Shown here: positions 43,239 to 51,962 of the stretch, piece after piece
Numbering within the stretch: the stretch's first letter is position 1
Layout of the letters: each line of letters starts with the position of its first letter
DNA from: Ensifer sp. Root278
GTDB lineage: Bacteria; Pseudomonadota; Alphaproteobacteria; Rhizobiales; Rhizobiaceae
Length of the DNA stretch: 64,000 bases
NCBI RefSeq assembly: GCF_001429285.1
Contig: NZ_LMJJ01000023.1
Coordinates: forward strand, 381,041-445,040
Direction: 5' to 3'
The notes under the pieces: model-generated
The model's database searches: none
The model's input: only the letters and a program-made list of their open reading frames with translations
Told to the model about the DNA's origin: nothing
Made by a program: the position numbers and the translations under genes

Positions 43239-44112
43239 CGGGGTCCGGCACGCACGCGCCATGCGTTCGGTTGCCCGAAGGGTCTGCGCTCTCAGCCCAC
43301 ACATCCAGCACCAACTGCCGAAGCAAAAGCGCCTCCGCCCACCGGTCCGTCGTGTCGTGGCCGTCCCTGTCGGTGATCGCATAGGGTCTGGGGCCGAGCT
43401 CGCAGGTCATGACCAGTTCGGCATCGTCGGCGGCACGGGATCGCCAGTGGCGAAAGCCGTAGGCCCACCAGTCGCGGAAGAGATCGACCCAGGGGCGATG
43501 CTGCGGAAAGGACATCTCGATCTGGATCTGCTGGCACGAGCCGACGCGGCCGTGGAAGGCCTGGGCGTTGTGGAGGATGCGCCGGACCTGGGCGTGGCTT
43601 TCCTCTTCGACCGGAAAGGCAAACTCGCGGCCGACCAGATAGTGCGAGAGATCGGCGAGCAGCGGCAAATCGGGGCGCCGGTCCAGCAGGTCCAGCGTGA
43701 ACAAGAGGTCGCTGGTGATCCGGTGGCGATGGGTTTCGACATAGACGGGGACACCCGCCCTTTCGGCGAGCCGCATCCATCCGTCCAGAAGCGGCAGGCA
43801 ATCTTCCACCCGGCGCGGGCGGACGTCCGCCTGCAGGTCGATGTGGCTGACAGGAAATTCGCTCGCCAGTTCCAGGGTCGGGCGCAGGTCCTCGACGCTC
43901 CGGGGAAAACAGACTCCCTCGATCTTCAATCCGGTGCCGCGGATCACTTCGTTGAGGCGGACGACGTCATCACGGTTGGTGTAATGCGCGCTGATGCCGT
44001 CGAACCCGGCCTCGACGATAACAGCGATGTTTTCCTCGAGACCGCGTTCGCAGCCGTCCGCATGCCGGCGCTCCATCGCCCAGAGCGACTGAAAGACAAG
44101 CAACTTCTGCAT
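43231..44112 (-). CDS. Sugar phosphate isomerase/epimerase-like TIM-barrel protein (MocC/IolE-like)
   Basis: A 293-residue AP-endonuclease-2/xylose-isomerase-like barrel. Segments such as VEAGFDGISAHYT, LKIEGVCFPRS, VPVYVETHRHRIT and LPLLADLSHYLV give the usual metal-binding Glu/Asp/His positions. Members include inosose dehydratase (IolE) and MocC of rhizopine catabolism. It overlaps the ferredoxin reductase stop by one base (TGATG) and is last in the moc-like cluster, which supports a role in handling an inositol- or sugar-like product. Confidence 0.72.
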   Translation of the reverse strand: MQKLLVFQSLWAMERRHADGCERGLEENIAVIVEAGFDGISAHYTNRDDVVRLNEVIRGTGLKIEGVCFPRSVEDLRPTLELASEFPVSHIDLQADVRPRRVEDCLPLLDGWMRLAERAGVPVYVETHRHRITSDLLFTLDLLDRRPDLPLLADLSHYLVGREFAFPVEEESHAQVRRILHNAQAFHGRVGSCQQIQIEMSFPQHRPWVDLFRDWWAYGFRHWRSRAADDAELVMTCELGPRPYAITDRDGHDTTDRWAEALLLRQLVLDVWAESADPSGNRTHGACVPDPVI

Positions 44113-45317
44113 CAGGCCGCCCGCGCGTTCTTCAGAAGCGCCTTCAGGTTCACGCCGGGATCAGCAAGCGCTGCGGGGTCTGGATTGATACCGGCGGCAA
44201 TCAGCATCTCGGCGAGCTTGATGTCCCTGGCGACGCTATTGCAGGAACCGAGGCCCGCCGCGGCAAGGAGGCGCCCATCGTCCAGGTAGAACTCCAGCTC
44301 GCCGCCGTCGAGTTGGCGGATCACGCTCTGATGCTCCGGCTGCGGCAGGCCCGCGACCTGCAGACCGAGATCGTACTGGTCGGTCCAGAACCAGGGGATT
44401 GCGCCAAAAGCTTCCTTTCCGCCGACCATGTTGCGGGCCGCGGTCTCCGCCTGGCTGCGCGCATTGCGCCAGCTCTCGAAGCGAATGTACCCGCCGCCCG
44501 GCTGCGCCACCGCGGCGCAGTCACCGGCCGCAAAGATGTTCGGGTCACTGGTGCGAAGAAAACTGTCCGTCAGGACGCCGTTTCCGGTGGCAAGGCCCGC
44601 CGCCTCGGCGAGCGCCACATCTGGCAGAACGCCGATCGCCGCGACGACGATATCGGCAGGCACCGCGCTGCCATCGGCGAGGAGAACGGCATCGTCGGTG
44701 ATCGCGGCCATCCCCTGACCGAGATGAAACGCAACGCCTTCATCCTGATGCCGCGCATGGAGCTTGGCGGCAAAGCGCGGTGGAACCGCGCGTCCGAGCG
44801 GCTTAGCCGCCATCTCGATAACGCTGACGGTTATGCCTTTGCCGCGCAGAACGGCCGCGAGCTCCATGCCGATCAGACCACCACCGATGATGGAGATACT
44901 TTTTCCCGGGTCGGCGCTGGAGAAGATTGTCGCCGCATCCGCATAGGTGCGAAAGTCGAGCGCGCGCTCAGCCCCAGGGCATGTCAGCCGCCTCGGGCGA
45001 GCGCCGGTCGCAAGCAGCAGCTTGTCGTATGTAAGCGTCCGCCCGTCGCTGAAAGCGACAGACCGGGTATCCGGATCGAGGCTCAGGGCCGATACGCCCT
45101 GGAGGTAGTCGATGCCGGCAGCCTGGAGCGCCTCGGCGCCGCAGATCGGCTTCATCTGCACCGCGCCGTTGAGCGGCTTCGACAGTGGCGGGCGCTCATA
45201 GGGCAGATGCGGTTCCGTGCCGACCAGCGTGACGCTGCCGGTAAAGCCCGATTCACGCAGCGCAAAGGCCGCGCGGGTGCCGGATTCCCCGGCGCCGATG
45301 ATGACGATGCCATTCAT
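44112..45317 (-). CDS. FAD-dependent ferredoxin reductase (MocF/BphA4-like)
   Basis: A 401-residue pyridine nucleotide-disulfide-type reductase. The FAD motif GAGESG is near residue 8, the NAD motif GGGLIGMELA is in the middle, FAAGDCAAV is the second FAD contact, and a C-terminal reductase domain follows (WFWTDQYDLGLQVAGLP). Enzymes of this type reduce Rieske ferredoxins of oxygenase systems. Two genes upstream lies a Rieske ferredoxin and next a diiron hydroxylase, so it is the likely electron source for that system. The ATG at 45317 follows GGAG by six bases. Confidence 0.85.
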   Translation of the reverse strand: MNGIVIIGAGESGTRAAFALRESGFTGSVTLVGTEPHLPYERPPLSKPLNGAVQMKPICGAEALQAAGIDYLQGVSALSLDPDTRSVAFSDGRTLTYDKLLLATGARPRRLTCPGAERALDFRTYADAATIFSSADPGKSISIIGGGLIGMELAAVLRGKGITVSVIEMAAKPLGRAVPPRFAAKLHARHQDEGVAFHLGQGMAAITDDAVLLADGSAVPADIVVAAIGVLPDVALAEAAGLATGNGVLTDSFLRTSDPNIFAAGDCAAVAQPGGGYIRFESWRNARSQAETAARNMVGGKEAFGAIPWFWTDQYDLGLQVAGLPQPEHQSVIRQLDGGELEFYLDDGRLLAAAGLGSCNSVARDIKLAEMLIAAGINPDPAALADPGVNLKALLKNARAA

Positions 45318-45342
45318 GGCTTGCTCCAAAGATCATAAGTTG

Positions 45343-45390
45343 GAGCGGGATGCGGGCGGAAAACCGCACGCACTGTTCCTCATCCCGCTC
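45343..45390. repeat. Mosaic palindromic repeat (GAGCGGGATG family)
   Basis: The arms are GAGCGGGATG (45343-45352) and CATCCCGCTC (45381-45390), with an inner GCGG..CCGC stem. It is the inverse orientation of the copy at 58988-59040 and shares arms with the copy after minC. It lies between the mocB-like and mocF-like genes. Confidence 0.75.
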
Positions 45391-45437
45391 AGGAAAGGTG
45401 GCCGGCGCAGGCAGGAGAAATGCGCCGGCCGGGAGGA

Positions 45438-46382
45438 TCAGTTGCGAGTCGCGTAGTCGGCCATGTTCTTGGGCGTGACGAGCTCGAAGGGAACCATCAC
45501 TTCGCGTTCGACGGCCGTGCCGCGCGCCAGCGCGACGGCAGCATCGAGCGCGCTCGCCGACTGGCCCTTGGCATTCTGGAACACCGTCGCATCGAGATCG
45601 CCCGCGGCCATAGCGGCGAGACCATCCTGCGTCGCATCGATGCCGACGACGATCACGTCGTCCATCGACACGCCGGCGGCTTTGAGCGCCTGTATGGCGC
45701 CGATCGCCATTTCGTCGTTGTTGGCAAAAACCACGTCGATCGGGCGCCCGGCCGTGATCCAGTTGGTGGTAAGGTCCATCGCGTTGGTGCGCGTCCAAGC
45801 GGCGGACTGCTCGTCGGCGATGGTGGCGCCCTTGCAGTCGCCGGCAGCCAGCGTCTCCTTGAACGACAAGGTGCGGTCCCGCGAGGCCTGGTGGGCGAGA
45901 TCGCCCATCAGGATATAGACCTGCGCGTTACCGGCCTTGCCCTTTTCCTTGAGCAGCGAACAGGCGGCCTCGGCGCCCAGCTTGCCGGAGTCCGTTTCCC
46001 GGCTTCCGACATAGGCCTGCTTTACCGGCAACTGGGCGACATTGTCCGGCTGGAGGTTGAGATAGACGAGCGGGATGCCTGCCTTCTCTGCCGCCTCGCT
46101 TATCCCTGGAGCGGCGGAGGTGTCGGCGAGCGTGGTGATGATCGCGTCGACGCCCGACGCGATGAAGTTGTTTACCTGGTTGAGCTGCTTGGAGACGTCG
46201 GTCTGGGCGTCCTCAATCTGGACATTGACGCCTCCGGTTTCCGATGCTCTGGCGCTGATGCCTTCACGCAGGAGCGTCTGGAAGTTGTTGTCGAAGCTCT
46301 GCATCGAGACACCGATCGTCTCCGCCGAGGCAGCACTTCCCATCAAGGCGGCAAGAGCAGCCGCCAGGTACATGGATTTCAT
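45438..46382 (-). CDS. Sugar-type ABC substrate-binding protein (MocB-like)
   Basis: A 314-residue periplasmic binding protein of the ribose/rhizopine type (Peripla_BP_4). The signal peptide (LAAALAALMGSAASA) is followed by ETIGVSMQSFDNNFQTLLRE, then VDAIITTLADTSAA, VVFANNDEMAIGAIQALK and VVGIDATQDGLAAM. MocB is the rhizopine-binding member. No permease or ATPase gene lies in the cluster, so it must dock to a transporter encoded elsewhere. GGGAGG lies upstream of the ATG. It is flanked by the ferredoxin and ferredoxin reductase genes. Confidence 0.8.
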   Translation of the reverse strand: MKSMYLAAALAALMGSAASAETIGVSMQSFDNNFQTLLREGISARASETGGVNVQIEDAQTDVSKQLNQVNNFIASGVDAIITTLADTSAAPGISEAAEKAGIPLVYLNLQPDNVAQLPVKQAYVGSRETDSGKLGAEAACSLLKEKGKAGNAQVYILMGDLAHQASRDRTLSFKETLAAGDCKGATIADEQSAAWTRTNAMDLTTNWITAGRPIDVVFANNDEMAIGAIQALKAAGVSMDDVIVVGIDATQDGLAAMAAGDLDATVFQNAKGQSASALDAAVALARGTAVEREVMVPFELVTPKNMADYATRN

Positions 46383-46482
46383 GATTTCCTCCCAATGGGT
46401 GCCGGATCACCCGAGTGCATTCCGGGGGTCCCACGGACCCGATCAATGCTCGAGTGGTTCGAGCGCGCGGTAAGCGCGGGCC

Positions 46483-46806
46483 CTAATCGAGGGCCACCCG
46501 AACCTCGCCGTCGACGATTTCGGCGGGATAGGTCTTCAGGTTCTCGCAGGCGGGAAGCCTAAGGGCTTCGCCGGTGCGGTAGTCGAAGGCGCCGGAATGC
46601 TTGGGACATTCCACTTCGAAGTCCATGACCAGCCCATCGGCGAGATGGATCGCCTCATGGGTGCAGAGACCGGCGGTGCAATAGACGCTGTCATCCGGCC
46701 CGCGGTAGACCGCGTAGGTGCGGCCGGCGTGGTCGAAGCGGATCGCCCCTTCCTGCTCGATGTCATCCAGTTTGCAGGCTGGTACCCAGGTGATCACGTT
46801 GCTCAT
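46483..46806 (-). CDS. Rieske [2Fe-2S] ferredoxin (MocE-like)
   Basis: A 107-residue Rieske ferredoxin with ligands C48, H50, C67 and H70 (GLCTHEAIHL ... CPKHSGAFD). It closely fits the MocE family of ferredoxins. It overlaps the preceding hydroxylase gene by four bases (ATGA), strongly implying that it delivers electrons to that enzyme. The matching reductase is encoded two genes further on. Confidence 0.87.
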   Translation of the reverse strand: MSNVITWVPACKLDDIEQEGAIRFDHAGRTYAVYRGPDDSVYCTAGLCTHEAIHLADGLVMDFEVECPKHSGAFDYRTGEALRLPACENLKTYPAEIVDGEVRVALD

Positions 46807-47837
46807 TCTGCTGCCTCCCCGATCGTGTTGCGCGCCTTGCGGGCTGCGAGTTTTTCCTTGCGCTTGCGGTAGCGCTCCTGCATCCGCGCCTCGCCTTCTT
46901 TGGAGCCGTCGTGCCAGGTGCCGAACCAGCGATCGAGCGGGATCAGGGCGTCGCCATAATTCACCTCGAAATACTTGTGGTGCAGGTAATGCGCATAGGC
47001 GTGGCTATCGACGAGTGTCTCTTCGCCGACCTCGACCTTGTCGAAGCCGACATGGCCGGGAATGGCGCCGAAGCCCGCATAGTGAAGTTGGTAGAGCATC
47101 AGGATCGGGTTCGACGGCAGCACCAGGTGGTAGAAGGCGGTGCCGAAATAGAGCAGGTGCTCGACCGGATGCATCGACAGCGAGGACCATGGCGACGGGT
47201 TCACCGAATTGTGGTGGACCGAATGCACCCACTTGTAGAGCAGCGGCGTGTGGATGAGCCGGTGGACGCAGAAGAAGTGGAACTCGTGGATCACAGGCAC
47301 GACGAGCGCGACGAAAGCGAGCGTCCAGGGATTTTCCGCGAAGCTCAGCCAAGGCGCATAGCCATTGGCATAGGCCCAGAGCATGGCGACCTCGACGGCG
47401 GTCCAGATCGTCACGCCTGAGAGAAAGGTGCGCAGGATGTTGTCGAGGTTCTGGCTCTCGAACCAGAAAGCCTTGCTCTTCTGCTCGGCCGGGAATTTGC
47501 CATTGTACTTGAAGCGGTTTTCCTGCCGTTTCAGCACGTAGAGGTGCAGTTCGAAGGCGCCGTAGAAGAGGAAGACGCAGACCGCGTTCACAACGTAGAG
47601 CCATGCGATCCAGCCGATGCTCAAAGTCTGCATCGTCTCGATCGGCGGGATTACCCAGGCCCAGTAGGCGACGGCCGAAGCGGCGAAGATCGCGTTCCAC
47701 GGAAAGAAATAGTGCGGCAGCCACTTCAGGAGCGCCAGCAGTTTGGGCGGAAAGGCAAACAGCGGCGCCGTTTCGATCGGCTGGTTCGGTGCCCAGTCGC
47801 CTCGCTTGTTGCGCGTTCCATACTTCAAGTCGTCCAT
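46803..47837 (-). CDS. Fatty acid hydroxylase/sterol desaturase-superfamily oxygenase (MocD-like)
   Basis: A 344-residue integral membrane diiron enzyme. Hydrophobic helices occupy the N-terminal half. The His box motifs are HEFHFFCVHR, WVHSVHHNS and HAYAHYLHHKYF, the signature of the fatty acid hydroxylase superfamily. Coupled to a MocE-like ferredoxin and MocF-like reductase, it fits the MocD oxygenase proposed to demethylate 3-O-methyl-scyllo-inosamine in rhizopine-using Rhizobium. Lipid hydroxylation is an alternative. The ATG at 47837 has GGGAGGAG upstream, which is itself part of an alternative leader helix. Confidence 0.83.
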   Translation of the reverse strand: MDDLKYGTRNKRGDWAPNQPIETAPLFAFPPKLLALLKWLPHYFFPWNAIFAASAVAYWAWVIPPIETMQTLSIGWIAWLYVVNAVCVFLFYGAFELHLYVLKRQENRFKYNGKFPAEQKSKAFWFESQNLDNILRTFLSGVTIWTAVEVAMLWAYANGYAPWLSFAENPWTLAFVALVVPVIHEFHFFCVHRLIHTPLLYKWVHSVHHNSVNPSPWSSLSMHPVEHLLYFGTAFYHLVLPSNPILMLYQLHYAGFGAIPGHVGFDKVEVGEETLVDSHAYAHYLHHKYFEVNYGDALIPLDRWFGTWHDGSKEGEARMQERYRKRKEKLAARKARNTIGEAAE

Positions 47838-47839
47838 AA

Positions 47840-47927
47840 CGCTCTCCTCCCGGCGGATCGCGGGCGTTCCGCACAAATTCCGATGAAGGAGAGCGCCTTC
47901 CGGTTCGCTCGGGACCGCGCTCTCCTT
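47840..47927 (-). promoter_or_regulatory. Leader with two mutually exclusive helices before the mocD-like gene
   Basis: Read on the minus strand, AAGGAGAGCGC (47927-47917) pairs perfectly over 11 bp with GCGCTCTCCTT (47896-47886) around a 20-base loop. The 3' arm can instead pair over about 11 positions (one G-U) with GGAGGAGAGCG (47850-47840), which contains the ribosome binding site of the hydroxylase gene. Helix one would leave the site free; helix two would hide it. This is the geometry of a translational switch; no ligand or protein is known. Confidence 0.5.
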
Positions 47928-47972
47928 CTTGATAAAAATCTAGCAGGAGGCGTTCTGAACGGCGAAGCCTTG

Positions 47973-47992
47973 TTTGATCAAATCAGATCAAA
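47973..47992. promoter_or_regulatory. Inverted repeat, candidate operator for the moc-like operon
   Basis: TTTGATC-AAATCA-GATCAAA, perfect 7-bp arms, overlaps the last codons of the LacI-type regulator gene and lies 136 bases upstream of the hydroxylase ATG. It could be an operator for the LacI regulator or a weak transcription barrier. The assignment is from symmetry and position only. Confidence 0.4.
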
Positions 47993-48989
47993 GGCTCTCG
48001 GCGGTGATGGTGATGAAGCGAATAGGCGCCTTGTCCGGTTCCAGCTCTGAAAGGCCGATCCGGCGCAGCACAAGGTCAAGGGCGCGGCGGGCCTGCGCCT
48101 CGGGCGCCTGATCGAGCACGACGTCCATGATGCCGTCGCCGAGAGCCTTGCGCGTATAATCGGTCAACTCATGGCCTACGAAGAAAATCTCCATGCCGCG
48201 CGGATGCCGGCGAAGAACATCGATCAGAGCGGCGTTCGCGCCGCCGGCATTGTAGAGCCCGGCCATTTCTGGATACATCTCGAGCGCCGATCGCAGCGCT
48301 TCGGCGCCGTAGTGCTCCTCGTCGCGGGTGAAGCCCAGCCACTCGAACCGGCGCTCGCCCGGATGCTCCTGGAAATAGTCTGAAAAGCCGCTGAGGCGAT
48401 CGCGATGGACCTGATAGATCGGGTGGCAGAGGGCAACAACAGGGCCGCTCCTGCGCGCCATGCGGGCGATGAAGAGTGCCGCCGTTCGTCCGGCCGCGTA
48501 GTTGTCGATGCCGACGAATTCGCCCTGCTTCTCGGACGCCCGTGTAACGACATGGATTACCGGCACCCCGCGCGAAACGACGGTCTCGACCGCGGCGCTG
48601 ATCAGCGGACTGTTGGGCACGGCAAGGATCAGGCCAGCGCGCGGGACCTCGGTCGCAAGAATCCGCCTGGCAATCTCGTCCGGCTTCATCTCCTCGGTGA
48701 AGCTGCGTTGCACCACGACAAGCGGATCGAGCGTCTCCGCGATCCTTTCGAACGCTTTGGAGAGCCGGCGATAGAAGGTCGTTTCGGGGCGGACCATCAG
48801 CACGTCGATGCGCAAAAGACCGCGATGGGTGTCGGGCAGCGTGCGCGGATAGTTCAGCGTGCGCGCCGCAACAACCACCCTCTCGACCAGTTCGGGGCGA
48901 ACGCCGCCACGTCCGTTGAGCACCCGCTCGACCGTGGCCGTTCCGACACCCGCCAACTCTGCAATGTCGCGATAGTTCGGCTTGCTCAC
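47988..48989 (-). CDS. LacI-family transcriptional regulator
   Basis: A 333-residue regulator. The N-terminal helix-turn-helix and hinge (NYRDIAELAGVGTATVERVL followed by NGRGGVRP) are of LacI type, followed by a periplasmic-binding-protein-like effector domain (VPVIHVVTR, GEFVGIDNYAAGRTAALFIA). The GTG start at 48989 is supported by GAGG eight bases upstream. It precedes the moc-like operon on the same strand and probably senses its sugar-like substrate. Known moc loci use a GntR/aminotransferase-type MocR, so this regulator differs. Confidence 0.87.
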   Translation of the reverse strand: MSKPNYRDIAELAGVGTATVERVLNGRGGVRPELVERVVVAARTLNYPRTLPDTHRGLLRIDVLMVRPETTFYRRLSKAFERIAETLDPLVVVQRSFTEEMKPDEIARRILATEVPRAGLILAVPNSPLISAAVETVVSRGVPVIHVVTRASEKQGEFVGIDNYAAGRTAALFIARMARRSGPVVALCHPIYQVHRDRLSGFSDYFQEHPGERRFEWLGFTRDEEHYGAEALRSALEMYPEMAGLYNAGGANAALIDVLRRHPRGMEIFFVGHELTDYTRKALGDGIMDVVLDQAPEAQARRALDLVLRRIGLSELEPDKAPIRFITITAESL

Positions 48990-49147
48990 CCTGGCATCCT
49001 CGCCGGATTTCAGATGCGTCTCCACAGCGCCATAGCATGTGTCGCGGCCAGTTCGACAGAGCGCGCCTTGCAATTGCTGTGTTGCCCTCGCCCTAAACCG
49101 CCGATGGCCTATATCAACCGGGTATTCGAGATCGGCAGAGGGCTTCC

Positions 49148-49873
49148 ATGACCTATGAGTTGTACTACTGGGACGGCATTCAGGGCCGGGGCGAATTCGT
49201 GCGCCTTGCGCTCGAAGACGCAGGCGCCGATTACGTCGACGTTACGCGCGAACGGGGCCGCGGCACTGGCGAAATGATGAAGCTGATGGAAAACACTGCC
49301 GAGCCACGCATCCCTTTTGCGCCTCCGTTCTTGAGGGATGGCGACCAGATCATTTCGCATGTGGCCAACATCCTTTTTTACCTCGGCCCGAGGCTCGGGC
49401 TCGCGCCCAAGGAGGAGGCGCTGCGCTGGTTCGCCAACGGTCTGCAACTCACCATCACCGACTTCATTGCCGAGGTGCACGACACCCACCACCCGATCGC
49501 AACCTCGAAATACTACGAGGAGCAGAAGGTGGAGGCGAAGGACCGGGCGATCGAATTCGTCACCAACCGCCTCCCCAAGTTTCTCGGCTACTTCGAACGG
49601 GTGCTTGAACAAAACCCCGATGGCAGCGGCCACGCCGTCGGCGACGGCGCAACCTATATCGATCTCTCGCTATTCCAGGTGATCGAAGGGCTTCGCTATG
49701 CCTTCCCGAAGGCGATGCGCCATTACGAGCGGCAATACTCCGAGCTTTTGAAGCTGCACGCTTCGGTGAAAGCGAGGCCGAACATCGCCGCCTATCTCGC
49801 GTCGCCGCGACGCCTGGCTTTCAACGAGAACGGTATCTTCCGCCGCTACCCTGAGCTGGATATCGAGCCCTGA
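49148..49873 (+). CDS. Glutathione S-transferase family protein
   Basis: A 241-residue GST. The N-terminal thioredoxin-like domain begins YELYYWDGIQGRGEFVRLAL, and the C-terminal helical domain contains GDGATYIDLSLFQVIEGL. It conjugates or reduces electrophiles with glutathione. It is divergent from the LacI regulator across 158 bases; the inferred demethylase next door would release formaldehyde, but no direct link to this enzyme can be shown. Confidence 0.87.
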   Translation: MTYELYYWDGIQGRGEFVRLALEDAGADYVDVTRERGRGTGEMMKLMENTAEPRIPFAPPFLRDGDQIISHVANILFYLGPRLGLAPKEEALRWFANGLQLTITDFIAEVHDTHHPIATSKYYEEQKVEAKDRAIEFVTNRLPKFLGYFERVLEQNPDGSGHAVGDGATYIDLSLFQVIEGLRYAFPKAMRHYERQYSELLKLHASVKARPNIAAYLASPRRLAFNENGIFRRYPELDIEP

Positions 49874-49893
49874 AGGACAATCCCGCCTGCTCC

Positions 49894-51027
49894 TTACGCG
49901 GCGGCAGACTGTTGCTCGCGAAGAAACCCGGACAGGCGCTGCAGACCCTCGCGAAGAATGCTTTCGCTGTTGGCGTAGCCGATCCTGAGATAGCCCTCCA
50001 TATCCATTGCGCTGCCAGGCGTCAGCATCACCCCGGTGCGCTCTAACAATCCGAGGCAGAATGCTTCGGAGGTCATCGGCAGATCGTATTTCAGTAGTGC
50101 CGTGGTGCCCGAATGCGGCTTGACCCAGGAGATCCGCGGTTCGCTGTCGACCCAGTCCGACAGCACCGCGAGGTTGGTGCGGGTAATGCTCCGGCTGCGC
50201 GCCAAGATCTTGTGGCGGTTTTCCAGCGCCATTGCCGCGAAGTGATCGTCCAGCATGCCGACGCTGATCGTGTTGTAATCGCGGTGGATCGAAACGGCAT
50301 GGATCAGTTCGGGTGGCGCGACGATCCAGCCGAGCCGCAGGCCGGCGAGAGAAAACGTCTTCGACATGCCGCCGGTGCTGACGCCCTTTTCGTAGAGGTC
50401 TGCGATCGATGCCGTCAAACCGTCGCCCTCTTGATCCGTGCCGCGATAAACCTCGTCGCAGAGGATCCATGCGCCGCAGCCGCGCGCGATACCGACGATC
50501 TTTTCGAGGTAGCCGCAATCCATCAGCGCGCCGGTCGGGTTGTTCGGATTGTTGATGGCGATCAGCTTCGTGCCGGGGATAGCGAGCCGCTGCAACTGCT
50601 CGAGATCAGGCAGGAAACCGGTCTCCTCCGTCAGTTTCAGGATCTGCGTATCGGCGCCATAGCTTTCCGGGATCGAATAGTGCTGCTGGTAGGTCGGCAG
50701 CACCGAAATCACCCGGTCGCCCGGTTCGACGAGAGTCTCATGCACCAGTGCATTGGCGCCGATCGCACCATGCGTGGTGACGACGTTTTCGATCGCCTGT
50801 TTCGCATAGAGGCTTGCGATCTGCCCGCGCAGCCGTTCGGAACCCTCGATGGCGCCATAGGTCAGCTTCAGCGGCAGCAGTTCGGCAAGGATCGTGTCCG
50901 TCTTGCCCGCCATTTCCAACAATTCCGCCACGGTCAGCGATTCAACGCAGGTCTCGGCGAGATTCCATTCGCAATGGTTCTCGTAGCGGTTCATCCAGAT
51001 TTCGACGCCGAAGTCGCGGATTTTCAT
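49894..51027 (-). CDS. PLP-dependent aminotransferase, class I/II
   Basis: A 377-residue fold-type I aminotransferase. NPNNPTG, DEVYRG and the PLP lysine in MSKTFSLAGLRLGW are all present. The N-terminus (MNRYENHCEWNLAETCVES) is that of the capreomycidine-synthase/VioD-related branch rather than AspC. The ATG at 51027 follows AAAGGT. It is divergent from an XRE-cupin regulator, a common arrangement for amino-acid or amine catabolic enzymes. Confidence 0.87.
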   Translation of the reverse strand: MKIRDFGVEIWMNRYENHCEWNLAETCVESLTVAELLEMAGKTDTILAELLPLKLTYGAIEGSERLRGQIASLYAKQAIENVVTTHGAIGANALVHETLVEPGDRVISVLPTYQQHYSIPESYGADTQILKLTEETGFLPDLEQLQRLAIPGTKLIAINNPNNPTGALMDCGYLEKIVGIARGCGAWILCDEVYRGTDQEGDGLTASIADLYEKGVSTGGMSKTFSLAGLRLGWIVAPPELIHAVSIHRDYNTISVGMLDDHFAAMALENRHKILARSRSITRTNLAVLSDWVDSEPRISWVKPHSGTTALLKYDLPMTSEAFCLGLLERTGVMLTPGSAMDMEGYLRIGYANSESILREGLQRLSGFLREQQSAAA

Positions 51028-51213
51028 GTCAGTGACCTTTCGAATGTTGGGCTATGGCTGCGAGTAAGCCGGACCTGTCGGCGACGTTGAGAATTGTCGC
51101 TTGCTGTGACATGAAGCCCTTCCTGTTGGCACAGCTGCGCATGTGGCCTCCGTCGCGGTCGGAGGCACCAGAAATGGCTGGCCGTTGATGGTCGATCCGT
51201 ATAGAAGAACGAT

Positions 51214-51783
51214 ATGAGCAATATATTGCACAGTCAAGATCGATCCGACGTGCTGACCCATGTCGCGGACAATCTCCGGCGCATCCGCATGGCGGCGGGA
51301 CTGAGCCAGACGGCACTCGCCAAAGCCTCCGGCATCAGCCGCCGCATGATCGTCGCAGTCGAAGGCGCTGACGCCAACATCAGCCTCTCCAGCCTCGACA
51401 AGCTGGCGGCTGCGATGAATGTCGGCTTCGTCGATCTCGTCAGGGACCCGTCTCGCCAATCCCGCGACAACATCGACGCTGTGACCTGGCGCGGCCAACA
51501 GGCAGAGAGCGAAGCGCGGCTGCTCGCTTCTGCCCCTGCTACGTCCGAAGCCCAGATGTGGCTCTGGTCGCTCGCCCCAGGCGAGCGCTATGACGCCGAG
51601 CCCGACCCGCAAGGGTGGCACGAAATGCTGTTCGTAACGGAAGGCACCTTGACGCTTGAGGTCGCTGGCGTGCGCAAGCGATACGCCAGCGGTACCTTCG
51701 CGGTCTATAGCTCCGCCCAGGCCTATGCCTACATCAATGACGGTGGCGAAGTCGTGCGGTTCGTCCGCAACGTCATTTCCTAA
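51214..51783 (+). CDS. XRE-family regulator with C-terminal cupin sensor
   Basis: A 189-residue protein with an N-terminal lambda-repressor-like helix-turn-helix (NLRRIRMAAGLSQTALAKAS followed by GISRRMIVAVE) and a C-terminal cupin (WHEMLFVTEGTLTLEVAG). This two-domain design is typical of small regulators of amine and amino-acid metabolism. It faces the aminotransferase gene across 186 bases and is its likely regulator. Confidence 0.87.
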   Translation: MSNILHSQDRSDVLTHVADNLRRIRMAAGLSQTALAKASGISRRMIVAVEGADANISLSSLDKLAAAMNVGFVDLVRDPSRQSRDNIDAVTWRGQQAESEARLLASAPATSEAQMWLWSLAPGERYDAEPDPQGWHEMLFVTEGTLTLEVAGVRKRYASGTFAVYSSAQAYAYINDGGEVVRFVRNVIS

Positions 51784-51962
51784 CTCACCGGTAGCCGCCT
51801 AACAGACACAGCCCGGCGGGCAAGAGCCTGGACACCGCTCCACACGACAACGTGAAGGCACCGGCTCACCAATCGCGGAAGCTCGGTCCGGCGCGCGCTT
51901 GATACGCGCAGACCCGAATGGAAGGATGCCCGGCACTCGGCGAGTGAGCGACGGGGATCTGC

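Noticed and set aside
44313-45338. Plus-strand open frame of 341 codons opposite the ferredoxin reductase
   Set aside because: Antisense shadow; low-complexity basic composition.
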